From Actinoplanes teichomyceticus ATCC 31121 (GTDB lineage: Bacteria > Actinomycetota > Actinomycetes > Mycobacteriales > Micromonosporaceae), in contig NZ_CP023865.1 of assembly GCF_003711105.1 (NCBI RefSeq), positions 2,082,001 to 2,146,000 of the forward strand: a stretch of DNA of 64,000 bases, written 5' to 3'. The position numbers and the translations under genes were made by a program. Numbering within the stretch: the stretch's first letter is position 1; every line of letters starts with the position of its first letter. Positions 42,808 to 50,637 of this stretch are shown here, in pieces. The notes below the pieces were generated by a model that saw only the letters and a program-made list of their open reading frames with translations, did not search any database and was not told the origin of the DNA.

Positions 42808-44031
42808 ATGGCCGACAAGGGGACCGATCAGGCCCGGTTGAACCGCGAGGACGAGGAGGAACGCCAGCTGATCCGGCCGCCGGACGTCAACCGCGACACC
42901 AACCGCTCGGCAACCCGCCTGGAGCTCTTCTTCGACCTGGCGTTCGTGCTGTTCGTCGGCCGCTGCGCGGATGTGCTGGCCCACCACGAGACGTGGAGCG
43001 GCGGGTTCCAGTTCGTGGCGCTGCTGGTGGCCGGCTGGTGGGGATGGGCGAGCACCACCCTCTACGCCAACCGGTTCGACACCGACGACGCGATCTTCCG
43101 GTTGCTCACCCTCATCGGGATGGCCGGGGTGATCGTCATGGCCGCCTCGGCCGAGGAGGCGATCGGTCCGCACGCGCGCTGGTTCGCCATCGGCTACGTG
43201 CTGCTGCGGATCGTGCTGATCCTCGGCTACCTGCGGGTGTGGCGGAACCTGCCGGACACCCGGGTGGGGATCCGGCCGTACCTGTGGGGCCATTGCGCGG
43301 GCGCGGCCTGCTGGCTGGCGTCGCTCGCCGTCCCGGGCACCGCCCGCTACGTCCTCTGGGCGGCCGGCGTCCTGGTCGACCTGCTCGGGCCGACCCTGGC
43401 CGCGCGGGTGAAGGACGCGCCGCCGCTGCACATGGAACACCTGCCGGAACGCTTCGGCCTCTTCGTCATCCTGGTGCTCGGCGAGTCGGTGACCGCCACC
43501 GTGACCGGCATCCAGGACGGGAAGTGGTCGGCCGGGGTGCTGGTCGCCGCGGCGTTCGCGTTCCTGGCCACCGCGGCGCTCTGGTGGTCGTACTTCGACC
43601 TGTCCGGCGGGGCGGCGAAACGCCGCCTGATCCAGGAGGGCGGCGAACACACCCGCCAGGGCGTGCACGACTTCTACGTGTACGCCCACCTGCCGGTCGC
43701 GGTCAGCCTCGCGGCCGTGGCCGTCGGCCTGGAGCACGCCATCGCGCACGGCGCGGACGACCACCTGTCGACGGGCACCCGGGTGGTGCTCGGCGCCGGG
43801 CTGGCCGGGTATCTGCTCAGCGCCACGGTCATCCAGGGCGTGCTGTCCGGGCGGTGGCGCGTCGCGCTGCTCTGGCCGGGCCTCGGCGTGCCGCTGATCC
43901 TGCTGATCACGCTGCTGTTCGACGGCTCACCGGCGGCGCTGACCGGGCTCTGCGCGGCGGTGCTGGTGGCCGGCGTGATCACCGGTGTGCGCCAGCACCG
44001 GGCCGGCGAGGTGCGGGTGGCCAAGGTGTGA
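42808..44031 (+). CDS. low temperature requirement protein A (LtrA) family
   Basis: The protein has 407 residues with about eleven spans. LtrA signatures: SATRLELFFDLAFVLFVGRCAD near residue 35 (in two parts), RFDTDDAIFRLLTLIGMAG, and HLPERFGLFVILVLGESV, whose ERF-xxxxxLGE motif is diagnostic. First named from Listeria growth in the cold; the molecular role is unknown and may be transport. The ATG at 42808 follows GGGGAGG by 5 bp. The tail carries QHRAGEVRVAKV. Confidence 0.92.
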   Translation: MADKGTDQARLNREDEEERQLIRPPDVNRDTNRSATRLELFFDLAFVLFVGRCADVLAHHETWSGGFQFVALLVAGWWGWASTTLYANRFDTDDAIFRLLTLIGMAGVIVMAASAEEAIGPHARWFAIGYVLLRIVLILGYLRVWRNLPDTRVGIRPYLWGHCAGAACWLASLAVPGTARYVLWAAGVLVDLLGPTLAARVKDAPPLHMEHLPERFGLFVILVLGESVTATVTGIQDGKWSAGVLVAAAFAFLATAALWWSYFDLSGGAAKRRLIQEGGEHTRQGVHDFYVYAHLPVAVSLAAVAVGLEHAIAHGADDHLSTGTRVVLGAGLAGYLLSATVIQGVLSGRWRVALLWPGLGVPLILLITLLFDGSPAALTGLCAAVLVAGVITGVRQHRAGEVRVAKV

Positions 44032-44041
44032 GCCGGCAGGT

Positions 44042-44055
44042 GTGCCGGCCGGCAC
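44042..44055. terminator. palindrome after ltrA, possible terminator
   Basis: GTGCCGGCCGGCAC is a perfect 14-bp palindrome 10 bp behind the ltrA stop, and a second CCGG-rich inverted repeat follows. It could end the ltrA transcript before divIVA. It is weak without a loop or U tract. Confidence 0.3.
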
Positions 44056-44226
44056 CGGCCGGTACTATCCGTGACCGGTACGCGGTGGCCCGGGCGTGCG
44101 CCTGCTCAGCGACCCGCCTGGTCACCGGCCCAGGGGCCGCGTGATCATGCCCACGGGCGGTAGCGTGCCGTCGTTGCGTAGGATTTCGGGCCGCACCACG
44201 TCCGCCGACGGGAACCGAGGAATGCG

Positions 44227-44934
44227 ATGCCGCTCACCCCAGCAGATATCCACAACGTGGCCTTCAAGAAGCCGCCGATCGGCAAGCGTGGATACGACGA
44301 GGAAGAGGTCGACGCGTTCCTGGACGAGGTGGAGCAGGAGCTGATCCGCCTCCTCGAGGAGAACAACGCGCTGCGCGCCCAGGCCCAGCGCGGTGGCGGT
44401 GGTGGCGGGATGGGCGCCAACCCGGCCGCGACCATGGTGCTCACCAACGAGTTCGCCGACCTGACCGCCCAGCTGGAACGCCTGCAGGAGGCCCGGGCCC
44501 GGGCCGAGCAGAACGCCCGGGACATGCAGGCCCAGCTGGAGCGCGCCCGCAGCGCCACCCCGTCCGGCGCGCTGCCGACCGTCGGCGACGACGACCGCAA
44601 CGCCCGGGTGCTGATGATGGCCCAGCGCACCGCCGACGAGCACATGCGCGACGCCCAGCGCGAGGTGGAGGCGCTGCTCGAGGCCGCCCGCGGCAAGGCC
44701 GAGCAGATCACCAGCGAGGCCCAGCTGAAGGCCGGCACGATCGAGAGCGACGCGCGCCGCAACCACGCCGAGGCGATGGACAGCCTGGTGGAGAAGCGGG
44801 CCGCGCTGCTCGACGAGATCGAGCGCCTCGGGCAGCTGGCGCAGGGCTACCAGCAGGCCCTCACCAACCACGTCACCCAGCAGCTGATGGACCTCACCGC
44901 CGGCCCCGACTCGGCCGGTCGCGAACTGGAGTGA
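44227..44934 (+). CDS. DivIVA/Wag31-type polar growth protein
   Basis: The protein has 235 residues. The N-terminal DivIVA module is exact: [20 protein letters not shown], then [18 protein letters not shown], where the Phe-Lys-Lys-Pro and Gly-Tyr pairs mark the membrane-binding head. A coiled coil ([17 protein letters not shown]) follows, then a glycine linker (GGGGGG), a second coiled coil ([20 protein letters not shown]) and a third from [12 protein letters not shown] to the end. It marks curved membrane and recruits wall synthesis at growing tips. It is shorter than Wag31 of some genera because of a short linker. TAGGAT at 44179 may be its -10. Confidence 0.93.
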   Translation: MPLTPADIHNVAFKKPPIGKRGYDEEEVDAFLDEVEQELIRLLEENNALRAQAQRGGGGGGMGANPAATMVLTNEFADLTAQLERLQEARARAEQNARDMQAQLERARSATPSGALPTVGDDDRNARVLMMAQRTADEHMRDAQREVEALLEAARGKAEQITSEAQLKAGTIESDARRNHAEAMDSLVEKRAALLDEIERLGQLAQGYQQALTNHVTQQLMDLTAGPDSAGRELE

Positions 44935-44951
44935 GCCCGCCCGCCGGGTGA

Positions 44952-44982
44952 GGCCCCGCGGACCCGTCCGGTCCGCGGGGCC
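44952..44982 (+). terminator. intrinsic terminator after divIVA
   Basis: GGCCCCGCGGACC (44952-44964) and GGTCCGCGGGGCC (44970-44982) form a perfect 13-bp stem with a 5-base loop, followed by TTCGCATT. It is 18 bp behind the divIVA stop and isolates it from the toxin operon. Confidence 0.85.
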
Positions 44983-44988
44983 TTCGCA

Positions 44989-45017
44989 TTGAACGCGATC
45001 CCCCCGCCCGCTGTATT
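44989..45017 (+). promoter_or_regulatory. promoter of the toxin operon
   Basis: TTGAAC (44989-44994), a 17-bp spacer and TGTATT (45012-45017) resemble a housekeeping-sigma promoter just behind the divIVA terminator. It gives a leader of about 60 bases to the first gene at 45084. Each box matches the consensus at four of six positions; no experimental support. Confidence 0.5.
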
Positions 45018-45083
45018 CGGCGGCACAGGGGGTGAGCGCCGCTTCACACGGCGTCCCCGCAGTGGCCGATGTGGAGGGGCGCC

Positions 45084-45470
45084 ATGCACGACTTTGCTTA
45101 CCGGAAGCCGGCGGCCGGCGGGTGGGCCCGGGACCTGGACCACCGCGAGCCGGTGGCCGGCGAGGCGGCGGACGGCCGGGTCCGGGTCGCGCTGGACGGC
45201 GACGGCCGCCTGGTGGAGCTGCATCTCGACCCGCGGGTGGCGTACCTGCCGCTCGACGAGCTGCGCCGCGCGCTGATCGACGCGTTCACCGCGGCCTGGG
45301 ACCGGCGGGCCGGCCGGGACGGCGACGTGGCCGCCCGGTACGGCGCCGGAGTCGCCCCGGACCGGCTCCGCGCCTCCCTCGCCGAGGCGTCGGAGACCGC
45401 GGAACGCCGGTTCGCCGAGGTGTGCACCGCCCTGTCCGACCTGAACCGCAGGGCGGCCCGGCCGTGGTGA
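45084..45470 (+). CDS. YbaB/EbfC-like protein of a type VII toxin operon
   Basis: The protein has 128 residues. RVRVALDGDGRLVELHLDPRVAYL is the central beta-sheet pattern of YbaB-like proteins, followed by LDELRRALIDAFTAAWDR and a C-terminal helix. YbaB/EbfC proteins bind DNA as dimers, but in actinobacteria variants often stand before WXG-type and polymorphic toxin genes, where they may act as chaperones. The ATG at 45084 follows GGAGGGG by 4 bp. Its stop overlaps the next start (GTGA). Confidence 0.75.
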   Translation: MHDFAYRKPAAGGWARDLDHREPVAGEAADGRVRVALDGDGRLVELHLDPRVAYLPLDELRRALIDAFTAAWDRRAGRDGDVAARYGAGVAPDRLRASLAEASETAERRFAEVCTALSDLNRRAARPW

Positions 45471-45871
45471 CCGGGGGGTCGCTGCCCGGTCCGGGGCAGC
45501 TGCGACTCGACCCGGACAGCGTCGCCGCGGCCGGGCGTGACCTGGCCGCGGTCGCGCAGCGGCTGGCCGACGACGTGGCCGGGTTGCAGAGCGCGGTGGG
45601 CGCCTCCGACCCGTTCGGCACGGGGGAGAGCACGCTCGTGGTGGCGGCGGCGTACCGGGCGGTGGTGGAGACCGCGCTGGACGCGCTCGGCTCGTACACC
45701 GAACAGCTCGGCTTCGCCGCGGCGACGCTGGTGATGCAGGCGCGGTCGGTCGCGGCGGCGGACGCCGACGGCGCCGCCGCGCTGTCCGCCGCGGCCGCCG
45801 GGGCCGCCGGGGCCGTGAGTCTCCCGGGCGGGGTGGCCGGGACCGGCGGATCCGCGGGTGGCGGGGAGTAG
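45467..45871 (+). CDS. WXG100-like helical secretion partner
   Basis: The protein has 134 residues and starts at GTG 45467, overlapping the previous stop by 4 bp. LRLDPDSVAAAGRDLAAVAQRLADDV, read in parts, is the first helix of ESX/WXG-like proteins. GASDPFGTGESTLVVAAAYRAV is the turn, where the usual W-x-G is replaced by D-x-F-G. A second helix follows, then an Ala/Gly tail. This fits the small alpha-helical partners exported with, or guarding, CpnT-like toxins. The family fit is by pattern, not certain. Confidence 0.65.
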   Translation: MTGGSLPGPGQLRLDPDSVAAAGRDLAAVAQRLADDVAGLQSAVGASDPFGTGESTLVVAAAYRAVVETALDALGSYTEQLGFAAATLVMQARSVAAADADGAAALSAAAAGAAGAVSLPGGVAGTGGSAGGGE

Positions 45872-45875
45872 TCCG

Positions 45876-46859
45876 ATGACCATCACGCTGCCCGCCGAGC
45901 TCGCCGAGCCGCTGAGCTGGATCGGCCTGGAGTGGCCGGAGGCCGACGAGGACCGCCTCCAGGCCGACGGCCAGGTGTGGATCGACCACGCCACCCGGTT
46001 GCGGGCGCACGCCGAGCGGTCCACCGCGACCGCCCGCCGGGTGTGGCTGGACAACGAGGGCGCCACCGTCGAGGCCTTCGAGCGCTGGTGGAACGGCGCC
46101 GACGGTCCCGGCCGTCACCTCCAGGAGGCGGCCACCGCCGCGGAACTCGTCGGCGGCGCCCTGATCGCCATGGCCGGCGTCACCATCGGCCTGAAGGCGG
46201 CGCTGATCGCCCAGCTCACCGCCCTGGCCGTGGAGGTCGGCCAGGCGATCGCCACGGCGACGGTCACCGCGGGGGCGACCCTCGCCGAGATCCCGGTCTG
46301 GATCGCGCTGGCCCGCACGGCCTGCCGCAAGCTGATCCACGAGGCGATGGCGCTGATCGAGCGGGAGATCGCCGCCATGCTCCGCCGGGCCGCCACCATG
46401 CTGGAGCGGGCCGGTGCCCGCAGGTTCGCGGAGACCACCGTCCGGGGCAGCCAGCGGACCGCGTTCAAGGGCCTGATGCACGAGGTGGAGACGGCCGACG
46501 TGCGCAGCCCGGTCGATGGAGCCACCTTCTACTCCGGCAGGCAACCCGACGACGAGAAGATGCGGACGTACGCCGAGAAGCAGGTCGACGGGGTTGCTTC
46601 GGTCACGCTGGAGATGACGCCGGGCGGCAGGAGGTTCGATGACATGAGACTCTTCGAAGCGGGGTCACCGGTCAGCCGGGTACAGGCGAACGGTGTCTGG
46701 GAGCGGCTGTCCGAGCGTTACGCGCAGGCTGCGTCGGGCGAAGCCACGGCGTGGACACACAATCCCTGGTCGGAGAGTGTCTGGTCGAGGAAGGAGCGGC
46801 CCGCGTTGCAGGTGAACCCCAACGTCACCAAGATCACCGAGATCGATCCGTTCTGGTGA
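45876..46859 (+). CDS. CpnT-like polymorphic toxin with an unrecognised C-terminal domain
   Basis: The protein has 327 residues. The N-terminal part (about 1-190) is the WXG100-like domain seen at the front of CpnT-type toxins: ELAEPLSWIGLEWPEADEDRL, VWIDHATRLRAHA, then FERWWNGADGPGRHL and long helices with LVGGALIAMAGVTIG. The C-terminal part (about 205-327) is a compact domain: ATFYSGRQPD, then SVTLEMTPGGRRFDDM, VWERLSERYAQAASG and LQVNPNVTKITEIDPFW. I know no named family for it. Codon use shifts to AT-richer choices here and in the next gene, as expected after tip exchange. Target and activity are unknown. Confidence 0.7.
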   Translation: MTITLPAELAEPLSWIGLEWPEADEDRLQADGQVWIDHATRLRAHAERSTATARRVWLDNEGATVEAFERWWNGADGPGRHLQEAATAAELVGGALIAMAGVTIGLKAALIAQLTALAVEVGQAIATATVTAGATLAEIPVWIALARTACRKLIHEAMALIEREIAAMLRRAATMLERAGARRFAETTVRGSQRTAFKGLMHEVETADVRSPVDGATFYSGRQPDDEKMRTYAEKQVDGVASVTLEMTPGGRRFDDMRLFEAGSPVSRVQANGVWERLSERYAQAASGEATAWTHNPWSESVWSRKERPALQVNPNVTKITEIDPFW

Positions 46860-46890
46860 CCGGCGTCGAGTCGCTGAGGAGGTCCTCCGC

Positions 46891-47193
46891 ATGACGGTGC
46901 AGGAGTTGCTGTCGCAGAAGGCATTGCACGTCGAGAGTGGTGTGACGCTGGCCGGCGCGGGCCGTGAGGACATGCTCCTTCAGCTCGGCGAGCACACGCT
47001 GATGATCCCGGTGGACCCCGGGCTGAAGCGGATGCGCTTCACGCTTCCGTCCGATCCGCGCTGGGACGACAACGGCGAGCCGCTTCCGCGTGAGGTGGCC
47101 GAGAATCTGCGGGCGATCATCACCGAGATCGCCTTGTTCTGGGACCTGGAGCCGGAATTCCAGATCGTCGGTCCGGGTCGCCGAAACAGTTGA
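46891..47193 (+). CDS. putative immunity protein for the preceding toxin
   Basis: The protein has 100 residues, 31 bp behind the toxin gene, with GAGGAGG 9 bp before the ATG. It is small, acidic and cytosolic: LLQLGEHTLMIPVDPGLKRM, then a beta hairpin and EVAENLRAIITEIALFWDLEPEF, a helix that could dock on the toxin. No family is recognised. Position, size and the same AT-shifted codon use as the toxin tip support an immunity role. A terminator follows. Confidence 0.6.
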   Translation: MTVQELLSQKALHVESGVTLAGAGREDMLLQLGEHTLMIPVDPGLKRMRFTLPSDPRWDDNGEPLPREVAENLRAIITEIALFWDLEPEFQIVGPGRRNS

Positions 47194-47203
47194 CCGAGAC
47201 GGC

Positions 47204-47222
47204 CCGGCGGGTGTGCCGCCGG
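47204..47222. terminator. hairpin ending the toxin-immunity operon
   Basis: CCGGCGG (47204-47210) and CCGCCGG (47216-47222) form a 7-bp stem with the loop GTGTG, 11 bp behind the immunity stop. It could serve the converging radical SAM gene as well. Confidence 0.5.
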
Positions 47223-47281
47223 CGGCCATCACGCACGCGTAGTCCTGGGTGCCGCGTGGCGGTCCGGTCGGTCCGGTGCGG

Positions 47282-48274
47282 TCAGAAGGTGTGGCGGTAG
47301 AGCGAGCAGCCCCGGCAGACCTCCGGCGGGTCGGCGCTGTCCAGGCGGCGACGGAAGTCCCGGTACGCCGGCCCGTGCCAGATCTCGGCGAAGCTCGACG
47401 CGCCCAGGTCACCGAGGTTCACCCGGTCGTCGCCCATCACCATGCAGCACGGCTGGACCAGCCCGGCGCTGGTCACGTACGCCGCGTCCCACGGCCACGT
47501 GCAGTTGCCGCCGCCCTCGTCGGCCAGGCTCGGCAGCCGCAACCGCAGGTCGCTGTCCCGGGCGGCCCGGGTGGCGGCCGTGAACGCCGCCCGCGCCCGG
47601 TCCCGGTCGGCGCCGGTCCACAGCGCCTGCCCCGCGGTGAACTCCCGGATCTCCGCGTAGCCGTCGGCCGGCCCGGTGTCGTCGAAGCTGTGCGACAGGT
47701 TCTGCACCCGCAGCTCGTTCACGCCGATCCCGGAGAGGAGCCGGACCAGCGCGGGCAGCTCGGTGACGTTGTCGCGCATCGCCACGAACACCACCCGGAT
47801 CCACGGGGTCGCGCTGCCCGCCGCCTGTTTCGCGGCGACCAGCCCGGCCAGGTTGCCCAGCACGGTGTCGAAGCGCGCGCCCTCGCGGATCGACTCGTAC
47901 ACCGCGGGCCCGGCGCCGTCCAGCGACACGTGCAGCCAGTCCACCCGGCTGGCCACGAGTTCCTCGGCACGGCGCCGGGTGAGCAGGGTGGCGTTGGTGT
48001 TGAAACCGACCCGCACCCGGCGGTCCACCGCCGCCGCGATCATCGCCGGAAGGTACGGCGACAGCAGCGGCTCCCCGAGCCCCTGCAGGGTGAGCTGGCG
48101 CAGCGGCAGCTCCGCGACGAGCCGGTGGAACAGTTCCGGTCGCATCGCCCCGGCCAGCTTGTTGACCGGCGGCCGATACCGGACGAGACACATCGTGCAG
48201 CGCAGGTTGCACGCCGAGGTCACTTCCAGTTGCAGATGGCTCGGCAGGGGCGGGTCCTCCACGAAAGCGGACAT
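47282..48274 (-). CDS. radical SAM/SPASM protein
   Basis: The protein has 330 residues. The radical SAM cluster motif is CNLRCTMC (CxxxCxxC) near residue 20, in LEVTSACNLRCTMCLVRYR. LQGLGEPLLSPYL and FNTNATLLT are the SAM-binding strands. The C-terminal SPASM region has CTWPWDAAYVTSAGLVQPCC, then NLGDLGASSFAEIWHGP and PPEVCRGC, enough cysteines for a second 4Fe-4S cluster. Such enzymes modify peptides, carbohydrates or nucleosides. No precursor peptide was found beside it. The ATG at 48274 was chosen since the motif begins soon after; an earlier in-frame start lacks a ribosome site. Confidence 0.9.
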   Translation of the reverse strand: MSAFVEDPPLPSHLQLEVTSACNLRCTMCLVRYRPPVNKLAGAMRPELFHRLVAELPLRQLTLQGLGEPLLSPYLPAMIAAAVDRRVRVGFNTNATLLTRRRAEELVASRVDWLHVSLDGAGPAVYESIREGARFDTVLGNLAGLVAAKQAAGSATPWIRVVFVAMRDNVTELPALVRLLSGIGVNELRVQNLSHSFDDTGPADGYAEIREFTAGQALWTGADRDRARAAFTAATRAARDSDLRLRLPSLADEGGGNCTWPWDAAYVTSAGLVQPCCMVMGDDRVNLGDLGASSFAEIWHGPAYRDFRRRLDSADPPEVCRGCSLYRHTF

Positions 48275-48490
48275 GCGCGCCGGATTCCCGCTCGCCCCGG
48301 TGGCAAACCCACGCCCACCGGCGGGGAACCGTCCACGGCGACCGGCGTCACCGGCCCGGACACCACGCACCCTCCGCCGCCGTCCGGCACCCCGGCCCGC
48401 ACGCTCCGCGCCAGCCCGCCACCGGACGCGCTGTCGCGGTAGGGGTGGACGGTCAGCCGGGACGGCGACGTGCCGGCGGGCAGCGTCGCG

Positions 48491-50482
48491 TCAGCTGACC
48501 GGGGCGGCGCGGCGCGCGTCGGCCACCTTGCGCAGCAGGTCCGCCGCGGTGAACGGCTTCTCGATGAAGGCGATGTCGCCGTCCAGCACATGGGTGCTGC
48601 CGAGCAGGCCGTTGCTGTACCCCGACATGTAGAGCACCGGCAGGCCGGGCTGGCGCTCGGTGAGCAGCTCGGCCAGCCGGGGCCCGGACATCTCCGGCAT
48701 GATCACGTCGGTCAGCAGCAGGTCGCAGCCGTGCTGCTCGTACAGGGCGAGCGCGTGCCGGCCGTCGGCGGCGACCACCACGTGGTACCCGTTCTCGGTC
48801 AGGATCCGGGTGATGATCCGGGCCAGGGCCACCTCGTCCTCGACGACCAGCACCGTGCTGCCGTCGCCGCGGGGCGGGGCGGCCGGCCGGGTGGCGTCGT
48901 CCGCCCCGTCCACCGGCGTCTCGACCAGCGGCAGGTAGATCCGGAAGGTGGTGCCGATGCCGGCCTCCGAGTACAGGTTGATGCTGCCGCCGGCCTCGGT
49001 CACGATGCCGTAGACGGTCGCCAGGCCCAGCCCGGTGCCCTTGCCCCGGGGCTTGGTGGTGAAGAACGGCTCGAAGACCCGGGCGGCGACCTCCGGGGGC
49101 ATTCCCTCACCGGTGTCGCTGATCAGCAGCCGGGCGTACCGGCCGGCCGGCAGCGGCGGCTGCATGTTCAGCTCGTCGCCGTCGAGCTCGGCGGTGCCCG
49201 CCTCCAGGACCAGGGTGCCGCCGTCCGGCATCGCGTCGCGCGCGTTGATCGCCAGGTTGAGCAGCACCTGCTGGAGCTGGCCCGGGTCGGCGCGGACCGT
49301 CAGCGGTGTCGGCGAGGGCCGGGTGACCAGCCGGATGTGCTCACCGATGGTGCGTTCCAGCATCGCCTGGACCTCGGCCAGCGCCGCGTTGAGCGCGACG
49401 TTGCGCGGCTGGATCGTGTCGCCGCGGGTGAAGGTGAGCAGCTGCCGGGTCAGGTTCGCGGCGCGCTCCGTGGCGGCGCGCACCTGGATCAGGTCCGCCC
49501 GTACGTCCGGCCGGTCGGCGGTCTCCTCGATCGCGAACTCGGTGTAGTTCGCGATGATCGCCAGAATGTTGTTGAAGTCGTGCGCCACGCCGCCGGCCAG
49601 GTTGCCCAGGCTCTCCATCCGCTGCGCCTGCTGGGTGCGCTCCTGGATGGCGCGCTGGCGTTCGGCGTTCTCCTTGGCGGCGGTGATGTCCCGGGCGACC
49701 GCGGAGATGCCGGTGACCGTGCCGGTGCGGTCGCGGATCGGCGTGACCACCATGGAGACGTCCACCGGCGTGCCGTCCTTGCGCAGCCGCCGGGCCTCGT
49801 AGGCGAGGTGATGCGCGCCGTCGCGGATCCGGGCCAGCACGTCCTCCTGCTGGTTCACGGCCGCCTCGTTGCCGGTCAGGATGGCGGCCGGCTGTCCCAG
49901 GACCTCGGCCGCGGTGTACCCGAAGAGCCGCTCGGCGCCACCGTTCCAGGCGGTGATCCGGCCGTCCGGGCTCAGGCCGGCGACCGCGTCGTCGCTGTGC
50001 TCGACCACCGTCGCCAGGGTGATGCGGTGCGCCTCGGCCAGGTCGCGGGCGGCGCGTTCGCGGGCGTCCGCCTCGTCGAGCCGGTTGCGGCTCCACGGGT
50101 CGACGTAGATGGCGCCCTTGCCGAGCAGCACGCCGTAGCTGCGGCGCAGGGTCCAGTAGTAGACCGCCACGGTGGCGGTCAGCGTGTCCCAGAGCGCCGA
50201 GGTCCAGATCCAGTCCGGGTTGGCGAGGTGTTCCAGGTGCCCGACGCTCGCCCGGGTGGCCGCGAACAGCGCGGCCAGCGCGTGCAGACCGTGCCCGACC
50301 GAGCAGCTGAAGAAGATCAGGGCGGTGGCGGTGGCCAGCTTGTTGCTGCGCAGCTGCCCGGCCCGGATCACCGGCACCATGATGGCCGCGGTGATCGCGG
50401 CATAGGCGACCATGATCACGAGATTGCCCAGCAGGAAGATCTGGTCCGGCACGTTCGTCCTATCGGACGGGCGTGGGCTCAC
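48491..50482 (-). CDS. hybrid sensor histidine kinase with PAS and receiver domains
   Basis: The protein has 663 residues. The N-terminal region has three to four membrane spans (about 15-115). The PAS domain (about 155-275) reads [22 protein letters not shown] and [13 protein letters not shown] at its end. HisKA has [12 protein letters not shown] with the phosphoacceptor His301. HATPase has [27 protein letters not shown] and [13 protein letters not shown]. The C-terminal receiver has [12 protein letters not shown] and [13 protein letters not shown] with Asp592, and EKPFT. This class passes phosphate from His to its own receiver. No DNA-binding regulator is adjacent. Its start lies 42 bp from the CebR-type box, so it might share carbohydrate control. 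Confidence 0.92.
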   Translation of the reverse strand: MSPRPSDRTNVPDQIFLLGNLVIMVAYAAITAAIMVPVIRAGQLRSNKLATATALIFFSCSVGHGLHALAALFAATRASVGHLEHLANPDWIWTSALWDTLTATVAVYYWTLRRSYGVLLGKGAIYVDPWSRNRLDEADARERAARDLAEAHRITLATVVEHSDDAVAGLSPDGRITAWNGGAERLFGYTAAEVLGQPAAILTGNEAAVNQQEDVLARIRDGAHHLAYEARRLRKDGTPVDVSMVVTPIRDRTGTVTGISAVARDITAAKENAERQRAIQERTQQAQRMESLGNLAGGVAHDFNNILAIIANYTEFAIEETADRPDVRADLIQVRAATERAANLTRQLLTFTRGDTIQPRNVALNAALAEVQAMLERTIGEHIRLVTRPSPTPLTVRADPGQLQQVLLNLAINARDAMPDGGTLVLEAGTAELDGDELNMQPPLPAGRYARLLISDTGEGMPPEVAARVFEPFFTTKPRGKGTGLGLATVYGIVTEAGGSINLYSEAGIGTTFRIYLPLVETPVDGADDATRPAAPPRGDGSTVLVVEDEVALARIITRILTENGYHVVVAADGRHALALYEQHGCDLLLTDVIMPEMSGPRLAELLTERQPGLPVLYMSGYSNGLLGSTHVLDGDIAFIEKPFTAADLLRKVADARRAAPVS

Positions 50483-50523
50483 CTGAGCCTCTTGCCGGCA
50501 ATGCGGCGGTCACACCGTTGTAA

Positions 50524-50537
50524 TGGGAGCGCTCCCA
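50524..50537. promoter_or_regulatory. CebR-type operator (perfect palindrome)
   Basis: TGGGAGCGCTCCCA is an exact match to the 14-bp site of CebR, the LacI-type cellobiose/cello-oligosaccharide repressor of streptomycetes. It lies 101 bp upstream of the xylanase ATG and 42 bp upstream of the divergent histidine kinase start. It implies repression that is lifted by cello-oligosaccharides. The site is seen; the binding protein is not encoded in the window. Confidence 0.85.
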
Positions 50538-50637
50538 TGCAACGATGTCCATCACTGTTCCGGCTCGGCGTCCGGGACGGCCTCCGCAACCCGCCCCGGG
50601 CGCCGGGCCGGCCTCCCCGGCCCCCGAAGGAACGCAG

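Noticed and set aside
41182..43764. An N-terminal extension of the serine hydrolase into the ltrA gene
   Set aside because: The extension is antisense to a well-supported LtrA protein, and the Tat signal marks the true start at 42711.
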